Shown here one piece after another: positions 47,712-54,467 of a stretch of DNA of 58,812 bases. Every line of letters starts with the position of its first letter. Position 1 is the first letter of the stretch. Source of the DNA: an uncultured Clostridia bacterium. Its GTDB lineage: Bacteria; Bacillota; Clostridia; TANB77; CAG-508. The stretch covers positions 1-58,812 of the forward strand of contig CAKOXG010000004.1 in assembly GCA_934130025.1 (NCBI GenBank), written 5' to 3'. The notes below the pieces were generated by a model. The model saw only the letters and a list, made by a program, of their open reading frames with translations. It was not told where the DNA came from and searched no databases. The position numbers and the translations under genes are program-made.

Positions 47712-47740
47712 ATTATAGCATAACCAGCAAAAAAAATCAA
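47712..47740 (-). promoter_or_regulatory. Promoter of the OLE-like RNA
   Basis: Minus strand TTGATT (47740-47735), 17-base spacer, TATAAT (47717-47712), placing the RNA 5' end near 47705. Confidence 0.8.
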
Positions 47741-47780
47741 GATGTAAAAAAATGCCATATTAATAGTTAAAATTTTGGGT

Positions 47781-47809
47781 TTGACACAATTTTATAAAAA
47801 GAATATAAT
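47781..47809 (+). promoter_or_regulatory. Promoter of tmk
   Basis: TTGACA (47781-47786), 17-base spacer, TATAAT (47804-47809), divergent from the RNA promoter. Confidence 0.88.
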
Positions 47810-47869
47810 GGATAATGAAATTTATTCTATGTACACAGAATGATAAAAGGTATGAGAAAGGAAAGAAAT

Positions 47870-48541
47870 ATGGGAAAATTGTTTGTAATAGATGGTACAG
47901 ATGGAAGTGGAAAACAAACACAATTAGAGACTCTAAAGAAAAGATTGATGAATGAAAAAATAGACTTTAAAACGGTGAGTTTTCCAAATTATGATAGTCC
48001 ATCATCAGCATTAGTAAAAATGTATTTGGAAGGAGAGTTTGGTACAGATGCTAAAGCAATCAGCCCATATATTGCATCCACGTTTTTTGCAGCAGACAGG
48101 TATGCTACATATGTAACTCAGTATAAAGAATACTTTGAAAAAGGTGGAATAATATTAGCAGATAGATACACCACTGCAAACATGGTTCATCAAGCTGGCA
48201 AGATAACAAACGAAGCAGAAAGAAAGAAGTTTATAGATTGGTTGTGGGATTTTGAATTCAATTTGTATGGTTTACCAATACCAACTGAAGTTTTCTTTTT
48301 AAATATGCCACCCAAATTTTCATTAGAATTAATGAAAGACAGAGAAAATAAAATAACACATGATAATAAAAAAGATATTCATGAAAATAATGCAGAATAT
48401 TTAAAAGAAGCATATAATGCTGCCTGTAAACTTGCAAAAGAATATAATTGGTATGAAATAAATTGTATAGAAAATAACAATATAAGAACCATAAAAGATA
48501 TAAACGATGAGATATTTAATGAATTAAAAAGACATTTATAA
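47870..48541 (+). CDS. tmk: Thymidylate kinase-like protein
   Basis: Start chosen at ATG 47870 behind GAAAGGAAAG. The P-loop GTDGSGKQTQ, the DR(Y) motif in ILADRYTTANMVHQ, and the LID-like region MKDRENKITHDNKKD are those of dTMP kinases. It is the clostridial form that ends in a longer C-terminal domain (224 aa). It makes dTDP for DNA synthesis. Monocistronic between its own promoter and terminator. Confidence 0.88.
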   Translation: MGKLFVIDGTDGSGKQTQLETLKKRLMNEKIDFKTVSFPNYDSPSSALVKMYLEGEFGTDAKAISPYIASTFFAADRYATYVTQYKEYFEKGGIILADRYTTANMVHQAGKITNEAERKKFIDWLWDFEFNLYGLPIPTEVFFLNMPPKFSLELMKDRENKITHDNKKDIHENNAEYLKEAYNAACKLAKEYNWYEINCIENNNIRTIKDINDEIFNELKRHL

Positions 48542-48584
48542 AATAGAGATTCACACTGAATATGGTGTGAACCTCTATTTTATA
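48539..48584 (+). terminator. Terminator after tmk
   Basis: AAAATAGAG-TTCACAC pairs with GTGTGAA-CTCTATTTT with single-base bulges, followed by TATAG; convergent with rpsT. Confidence 0.75.
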
Positions 48585-48620
48585 GTACATTTAATAAAAA
48601 ACTGTGCACAATTTTTTATA

Positions 48621-48887
48621 TTACGCATTCATTGCATTAAACTTTTTAGATAATAAAGATTTTTTTCTAGAAGCTGTATTTTTTACAATAACACCTTTTG
48701 TACAAGCTTGGTCAATTTTCTTTGTTGCTTCAGAAAGTAATGTTTTTGCAGCTTCAACATTTCCAGCTTCAACAGCTTGTTCAAACTTCTTAACAGCTGA
48801 TTTATATCCAGATTTAATCATATTATTTCTTGCAGTTTTCTTTTCAATAACGTTTACACGTTTCATTGCAGACTTAATGTTTGGCAT
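48621..48887 (-). CDS. rpsT: 30S ribosomal protein S20
   Basis: 88 residues, lysine-rich helical protein: MPNIKSAMKRVNVIEKK, then the helical SGYKSAVKKFEQAV and TKGVIVKNTASRKKSLLSKK. It binds 16S rRNA early in small-subunit assembly. GGGAGGTG before the ATG and a promoter at 48930-48958. Standing alone is usual for rpsT. Confidence 0.96.
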   Translation of the reverse strand: MPNIKSAMKRVNVIEKKTARNNMIKSGYKSAVKKFEQAVEAGNVEAAKTLLSEATKKIDQACTKGVIVKNTASRKKSLLSKKFNAMNA

Positions 48888-48929
48888 AATTTTGCACCTC
48901 CCTTAATGTTTGTTTATATAACGTATTTT

Positions 48930-48958
48930 ATTGTAACATGAAATCGGTAATTTTGCAA
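48930..48958 (-). promoter_or_regulatory. Promoter of rpsT
   Basis: Minus strand TTGCAA (48958-48953), 17-base spacer, TACAAT (48935-48930). Confidence 0.7.
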
Positions 48959-49097
48959 GGATAATGCGCAAATTCTTTAAAAATAAAGCAAATTTTGTGT
49001 TGAAAAATAAAAAAATAAATGATAATATAAATTAACTTAAGTAAAATATGAATAATTGTTTATTTAAATTATAATCATAGAAAGGAATGCAATTACA

Positions 49098-49712
49098 ATG
49101 AAAAAAATAGCCTTTTTTGGAGGAAGTTTCAATCCACCATCATTTGCACATCTGGAAATAGCACGATTAACTATGCAAAATAAACTTGCGGATGAATTTT
49201 ATTTTGTGCCAGTTGGAAATACATATAAAAAACCTGGCCTAATTGATGAGAAATATAGGCTTGAAATGTTAAAAATAATGTGCAGAGATGAAAAAAACAT
49301 TGCCGTTGATGATATAGAGCTTAATAAAGAAGAGAAAATTACTGCAATTCAGGCATTTGAAATGATTGAAAAAAAGCATAATCCAAATAATGATAAAGAA
49401 ATTTTCTTTGTAATGGGAGAAGACAACTTTTTAAAATTACCTAAATGGGAAAATAGTGAAAAAATGATAGAAAAATATAAATTTATAATATTTGGAAGTA
49501 ATAAAAAGGAAATAGAAAAATTTATAAAAGAAAACGAAAATATCAAGAAGTTAAAAAGAAATTTTAATGTAATAGAATTGCAGGAAAATAAATTATTAAG
49601 GTCAAGTATAATAAGAAATCAAATTAAGGATGGGAAATATAAGGAAGTCGAGAATAATACAAAAAAAGGAGTTATAGATTACATTATAGCTAATAGCTTA
49701 TACGAAATATAG
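49098..49712 (+). CDS. nadD: Nicotinate-nucleotide adenylyltransferase
   Basis: IAFFGGSFNPPSFAHLEIAR carries the nucleotidyl-transferase HxGH-type motif (FAHL here, with the first His replaced by Phe-Ala-His spacing). FVPVGNTYKK, GEDNFLKLPKWEN and the C-terminal RSSIIRNQIKDG match NadD. It adenylates nicotinate mononucleotide in NAD synthesis. 204 residues. The usual yqeK and rsfS neighbours are absent. Confidence 0.9.
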   Translation: MKKIAFFGGSFNPPSFAHLEIARLTMQNKLADEFYFVPVGNTYKKPGLIDEKYRLEMLKIMCRDEKNIAVDDIELNKEEKITAIQAFEMIEKKHNPNNDKEIFFVMGEDNFLKLPKWENSEKMIEKYKFIIFGSNKKEIEKFIKENENIKKLKRNFNVIELQENKLLRSSIIRNQIKDGKYKEVENNTKKGVIDYIIANSLYEI

Positions 49713-50038
49713 GTAATGCTAAAATGAAAAAGCAAGGGCAAGGTACTACATGTGAGAAAATATTTACAAAATATTAGAATTTAAGAATAGATAAGATAAT
49801 GTATATAAAGCTATTTACGGCAAACGTTGTAGAAATATTATAGGATATTTGGAATTTATGTCTATGTCGAAAAATAGTAAAATTTGACGAACGAAATTTC
49901 TTGAAATTGTCCTTGAAGTGTATTATAATCTTTAACATGATGTAGCAATATTAAGTTCTTTAATTATTTTGTTATCTAAATTACCATCATTTTAATTTTA
50001 AATCTAAAATATAAAATCTCAAATAAGAAGGAATAAAA
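49713..50038 (+). other. Intergenic region upstream of comM
   Basis: 326 AT-rich bases with no coding frame I can support. The only clear element is a promoter at 49901-49929. Confidence 0.6.
49901..49929 (+). promoter_or_regulatory. Promoter of the comM-dprA-yraN operon
   Basis: TTGAAA (49901-49906), 17-base spacer, TATAAT (49924-49929), leaving a leader of about 100 bases. Confidence 0.7.
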
Positions 50039-51573
50039 ATGTTATCTAATATAAAGAGTATAGCTTTGCGTGGACTGGAAGGCTATTTAATTGATGTGCA
50101 AGTTGATGTTTCTGCAGGTATGCCATGTTGGGATATTGTGCGGACTACCAGATGTAAGTGTAAGAGAAGCAAAAGAAAGAGTAAGAGTCGCTATAAAAAA
50201 TTCTGGTTATAGTTTTGATAGTAGAAAAATAGTAGTAAATTTAGCTCCAGCAGATTTTAGAAAAGAAGGCTCATATTTTGATTTGCCAATAGCTGTTGGA
50301 ATGCTTCTTAATTTTGGTGTAATTAAGAAAATAGAAAATGATTATGCTTTTATTGGAGAGCTTTCTTTGGACGGAAAAATAAATAAAGTAAATGGAATAT
50401 TACCAATATGTGTTGAAGCCAAAAAGCTAGGAATAAGAAGAATAATTATTCCATACGATAATTGTTTGGAAGCTTCAATTGTAAGAGAAATCGAAATTAT
50501 AGGAGTAAAAACGATAAAGGAAACAATACGCTTGTTAAATGGAGACATTAAAATTAAATCACCAGAAATAAATATTAATGAAATTATAAAAAAAGATAAA
50601 ACAGAATATCTTGACTTTTCTGATGTAAAAGGGCAAGAGAATATAAAAAGAGCATTTGAGGTCGCTGCAGCTGGGGGACACAACATATTATTAATAGGAA
50701 GTCCTGGCTCACGGAAAAACAATGATGGCGCAAAGGCTTGTATCAATATTGCCAGAAATGAGCTTTGAGGAAGCAATAGAAGTAACTAAAATATACAGTG
50801 TAGTTGGAAATCTTCCAAAAGAAAATCCAATAATAATGAAAAGGCAATGCAGGGCTCCACATCACACAGTAACTAATGCTTCATTATTAGGGGGAGGAAT
50901 TACTCCAACACCAGGAGAAATTAGCTTTGCACATTATGGAGTGCTATTTTTAGATGAATTGCCGCAATTTAATAAGAATACATTGGAATTGTTAAGAAAA
51001 CCCTTAGAAGAAGGAAAAATAACTATAAATAGAGTGAATGGAAGTGTTGTATATCCTTGCAAATTTACGTTAGTTGCAGCGATGAATCCATGCCCTTGCG
51101 GATATTATGGAAATGCAGAAAAAGAATGCACATGTAGTCAAAAAGCAATATCAAACTATATGAATAAAATAAGTGGACCATTATTAGATAGAATAGATAT
51201 TCAAGTAGAGGTAAATAAAGTAAAATATAAAAAACTGTGTAGTAATGCAAAAGATGAAACATCATATGAGATAAAGAAAAGGGTTGATAAGGCAAGAGTA
51301 ATTCAAATGGAAAGATATAAAGAATACGAAATTTTTTCAAATTCAGATTTAACACCAATGTTGGTAGAAAAATATTGTAAACTAAATAAAATGGCAAATA
51401 AAATACTTCAGACAGCATTTGAAAAGTTAGGACTAAGTGCAAGAGCCTATACAAGAATCTTAAAAGTTGCAAGAACAATAGCAGATTTAGATAATAGTCA
51501 AAACATAGAAGAAAATCACATTGCAGAAGCAATACAATATAGGAGTTTGGACAAAAAATATTGGAAAAATTAG
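50039..51573 (+). CDS. comM: ComM/YifB Mg-chelatase-like AAA+ protein with two +1 shifts at CGG
   Basis: ATG 50039 behind AAGAAGG starts MLSNIKSIALRGLEGYLIDV, reaching WDIV before CGG (codon 35, 50141-50143). Skipping its C gives GLPDVSVREAKERVR and the ChlI/Lon-like N-domain. At 50712-50714 a second CGG interrupts the Walker A motif, GSPGS(C)GKTMMAQRL. After the second skip the AAA+ domain runs to 51573 with LFLDELPQFNKNTLELLRKP, the Cys motif NPCPCGYYG and the C-terminal Mg-chelatase domain. The joined protein (~510 aa) is a full-length ComM, a DNA branch-migration helicase in natural transformation. dprA follows, as in other bacteria. Confidence 0.88.
50141..50143 (+). other. In-frame CGG with required +1 shift (comM codon 35)
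   Basis: Context GTG CGG A. The +1 reading GTG (C) GGA CTA CCA gives IV-GLPD, universally conserved in ComM/YifB. Confidence 0.8.
50712..50714 (+). other. In-frame CGG with required +1 shift (comM Walker A)
   Basis: Context TCA CGG A, in frame only if the first comM shift has occurred. The +1 reading TCA (C) GGA AAA ACA gives GSGKT of the Walker A motif. Confidence 0.82.
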
Positions 51574-51583
51574 AGGTGAAATT

Positions 51584-52474
51584 ATGATTCAAAAAAATAA
51601 AAGCAAAAAGATAGAATGCTTTGAAAAAGAGTACCCTAATAAATTGCTAAAAATAAGAGAATATCCGCAAAAATTATATTATTTAGGCAACGTAGAATTA
51701 TTAAATAATAAGAAAATTGTAGCGATAGTTGGATCTAGAAAATGCAGCGAATATGGTAGAAAATATGCTAGGTATTTTGCAAAGGAATTGTCAAAAAGAA
51801 ATATATGTATAATTAGTGGTTTAGCAATAGGAATAGATGCTGCTGCACATGATGGAGCAGTTACAGAAGAAGGTAGGACAATAGCTGTATTAGGAGGAGG
51901 TCTGCAACATATATATCCAACAAGCAATCTTTGGCTATTTAACAGAATATTAGAAAATAATGGATTAATAATTACAGAACATAGCGATGAAGAAGAAACT
52001 TTATTGGAAGGCTTCCCCAAAAGAAACAGAATAATAACAGGAATTGCAGATGCAGTTTTGGTTGTAGAGGCAAATCATAGAAGTGGAAGTAAAGTTTCTG
52101 CTGAGTATGCCTTTAAACAAGGGAAAAAAGTATATTGTATTCCAAGAGGATTAGATGAAAAAAACAACTCTGGAATAATAGAGTTAATAGAAAATGGAGC
52201 AAAAATTGTATCAAGTCCAAGTAAATTAATAAAAGATTTGTATGGAGAAAAAATAGATGTGAAAAATAGAACAGACGAAAAGAACAAGAAAATAAAGACT
52301 ATTCCTGTACAATATGAAAAGGCGTACTCAATATTAAAAAAGGAACTATCAAGAGAAGAAATAGCATTAAAGCTTAATAATAGTATTAGAGAAGTGAATA
52401 TTTTATTAACACATATGGAAATGGAAGGTTTTATAGTACAAACGAAGGCTAATATATTTAAAAGAATTGAATAG
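51584..52474 (+). CDS. dprA: DNA-processing protein DprA
   Basis: Start chosen at ATG 51584 behind AGAGGTG. Rossmann-fold DprA core: IVAIVGSRKCSEYGRKYA, IISGLAIGIDAAAHDGA, TIAVLGGGLQHIYP and FPKRNRIITGIADAVLVVEA, then the C-terminal winged helix. DprA loads RecA on incoming single-stranded DNA in transformation. It sits 10 bases after comM. Confidence 0.94.
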   Translation: MIQKNKSKKIECFEKEYPNKLLKIREYPQKLYYLGNVELLNNKKIVAIVGSRKCSEYGRKYARYFAKELSKRNICIISGLAIGIDAAAHDGAVTEEGRTIAVLGGGLQHIYPTSNLWLFNRILENNGLIITEHSDEEETLLEGFPKRNRIITGIADAVLVVEANHRSGSKVSAEYAFKQGKKVYCIPRGLDEKNNSGIIELIENGAKIVSSPSKLIKDLYGEKIDVKNRTDEKNKKIKTIPVQYEKAYSILKKELSREEIALKLNNSIREVNILLTHMEMEGFIVQTKANIFKRIE

Positions 52475-52485
52475 GAAGGTAGAAA

Positions 52486-52842
52486 ATGTATCAAAACCAG
52501 AAGATTGGAAAATTAGGAGAAAAACTAGCTGCACAATATTTAGAGTCTAAGGGATATGAAATATTGGAACGTAATTTTTATTGTAGACAAGGAGAGATAG
52601 ATATAATTGCAAAAGAAAAGACTAAAATAATATTCATAGAAGTAAAATCAAGGACAAGTGTAAAATATGGTAAACCAATAGAAGCTGTTACTAAGGAAAA
52701 ACAAAGGCATTTACTAAAAGCAGCACAATATTATCTCTATAAGAAACACATGGAAAATTCTCTTACCAGAGTTGATGGGGTTGAGGTATATATAAAGAAT
52801 AACAAATGTAGAATAAACCACATAAAGCAAATAATAGGTTAA
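52486..52842 (+). CDS. YraN/UPF0102 endonuclease-like protein
   Basis: KIGKLGEKLAAQYLESKGYE, then RQGEIDIIAKEKTKIIFIEV with the PD-(D/E)xK residues and VKSRTSVKYG. 118 residues, usual for UPF0102. In many Firmicutes it neighbours ribosome and RNase H genes; here it completes the comM-dprA group. Function in vivo not established. Confidence 0.9.
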   Translation: MYQNQKIGKLGEKLAAQYLESKGYEILERNFYCRQGEIDIIAKEKTKIIFIEVKSRTSVKYGKPIEAVTKEKQRHLLKAAQYYLYKKHMENSLTRVDGVEVYIKNNKCRINHIKQIIG

Positions 52843-52951
52843 GGGAAAAAGAATAAGCTAAAACACTTGCAAAACAAATAAAAAACATATATAATGAAAT
52901 TGCCAACAAGGCATAATAACAATTTAAGATAAATTGAAAGGAGCGATTTTT

Positions 52952-53485
52952 ATGAACATAAAAATAACAGGAAAGGAACTAAAGGCTACAGATGCAATAA
53001 AAAATTATGTTGAAACAAAAGCTGAAAGATTACAAAAATATTTCGATTCAGAAGATATAGATTTATTTGTAACAATAAAAAAAGAAGGCGAAGACCAAGT
53101 GGCTGAAATGCAAATAAATATATTTGGAGAAACATGTAGAGCTGTAACAGCAAGCAAAGATTTGTATGCTTCTATTGATAAAGATATGGATATATTAGAA
53201 GGCCAAATAAGAAAAATAAAAACAAAAAGAGATAAACAAAACATGACAGATTCTATAAGAGTAAAAGAAGCTAATAGAGAAGAAGAGCATGAAGTTGAAA
53301 ATGAAATAGTAAAAACACTATATTATGGAATAAAACCAATGGGCGCTGAAGATGCAAAACTTTTATTAGAAGATCAGCCACAAAATAAATTCTTAACATT
53401 TGTTAATATTGATACTGGAAAAGTAAATGTTATATATAGATTAAAGGATAGCAAAAATTTCGGTTTAATAGAACCAGAAGAATAA
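52952..53485 (+). CDS. hpf: Ribosome hibernation promoting factor, long form
   Basis: Start chosen at ATG 52952 behind GAAAGGAGCG. The N-terminal S30AE domain (residues 1-100) has ITGKELKATDAIKNYVETKA and the C-terminal dimerisation domain (~120-178) has VNIDTGKVNVIYRLKDSKNF. The long form causes 100S ribosome dimers in stationary phase. It uses no promoter I can clearly place; bases 52,843-52,951 are AT-rich. Confidence 0.93.
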   Translation: MNIKITGKELKATDAIKNYVETKAERLQKYFDSEDIDLFVTIKKEGEDQVAEMQINIFGETCRAVTASKDLYASIDKDMDILEGQIRKIKTKRDKQNMTDSIRVKEANREEEHEVENEIVKTLYYGIKPMGAEDAKLLLEDQPQNKFLTFVNIDTGKVNVIYRLKDSKNFGLIEPEE

Positions 53486-53503
53486 TAAATTAATATGAAA
53501 ATT

Positions 53504-53570
53504 AAGAGAGCTTTTTAGAATACCAGATAAAGAATATTTTATTTTGGTAAAAGAAAAGCTCTCTTTTGTT
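53504..53570 (+). terminator. Long-stem terminator after hpf
   Basis: AAGAGAGCTTTT pairs with AAAAGCTCTCTT (12 bp), with an inner TACCA/TGGTA stem, then a T-rich run. Confidence 0.75.
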
Positions 53571-53672
53571 GTATCTTAAATGTTATTGTAAATAAAATAA
53601 AAAAGCTAAGAAATGATGTAGAAAAAAGTAAAAAAATGACGAACGGTTATTTGCAAAAATACACAAAAAAGA

Positions 53673-53701
53673 TTGACATAACAGTGCGTACGAGCTATAA
53701 T
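53673..53701 (+). promoter_or_regulatory. Promoter of the sortase-surface protein operon
   Basis: TTGACA (53673-53678), 17-base spacer, TATAAT (53696-53701). The rest of 53,571-53,836 shows nothing further; the leader of about 130 bases could hold regulation. Confidence 0.85.
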
Positions 53702-53836
53702 TTAAATAGTTAAATATTTTGATATATCACGATATTATTTTATTCGAAAGAAAAATTTTTTCTTAATAAATCCGTAAATGTAAAATCCATAATACAGAAG
53801 AGCGTAAATTAATAAATAAGAAAGGCGTTGACAAAT

Positions 53837-54418
53837 ATGAGCAAAAAGTTATTTGTTTTATTTGTTGTAGTCATTTTAGTTGGCTCTATTACATGTTTAG
53901 TTATATATGACAAAAATGTCATAAAAAATGAAGAAGCACGTAATAAAGAAATGGAAAATATTGAAATAATTGATGATGGCTATGACGAAACAGAAGAAGT
54001 AGATGAAGAACAAGATACTGAGAATATAGGAAACGATGAAACAATTGGAAGTTTAGTTATTGAAAAAATAAATTTAAATGGAAAAGTAAAAGAAGGAAGT
54101 ACAACTGAAGTTTTAAAAGATTATATAGGACATATTGAAGAAACATCAAAATATGATGGAAATGTTGGGCTAGCAGCGCATAATAGAGGCAATGAACATT
54201 CTTATTTTGCACGAATAAATGAATTGGAACCAGGAGATGAAATAAAATATCAAACACAATACGGACAACGTATATATAAAGTCGATTATAAAAAAGAAAT
54301 ACTAGAAACAGACTGGGAACCATTAAAAAGTTCTGATATAAATAAATTAACTCTGATAACATGTATAAAAAATAAAGTAAATCAAAGATTATGTTTGCAG
54401 GCAACAGAAATTAAATAA
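53837..54418 (+). CDS. Sortase (class D-like)
   Basis: Start chosen at ATG 53837; the TTG at 53828 abuts the ribosome binding site AAGAAAGG. N-terminal membrane anchor (about residues 4-24), acidic linker, then the catalytic His in GLAAHNRGNEH, the Cys in LTLITCI and the Arg in NQRLCLQA. The sortase joins surface proteins to the cell wall or to each other. The next gene is its likely substrate, 50 bases downstream. Class D rather than B is chosen from size (194 aa) and the short linker. Confidence 0.85.
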   Translation: MSKKLFVLFVVVILVGSITCLVIYDKNVIKNEEARNKEMENIEIIDDGYDETEEVDEEQDTENIGNDETIGSLVIEKINLNGKVKEGSTTEVLKDYIGHIEETSKYDGNVGLAAHNRGNEHSYFARINELEPGDEIKYQTQYGQRIYKVDYKKEILETDWEPLKSSDINKLTLITCIKNKVNQRLCLQATEIK

Positions 54419-54467
54419 GCTTATAGGAAGCTAAAAACCTAAATAAAATATAAGGAGAAGCGATTAT

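Noticed and set aside
27387..50714. Reading the CGG breaks as ordinary homopolymer sequencing indels
   Set aside because: None is in a homopolymer; all four are a C inserted directly before GG, at conserved glycines. Random error would not choose this codon each time, though read-level checking is still needed.
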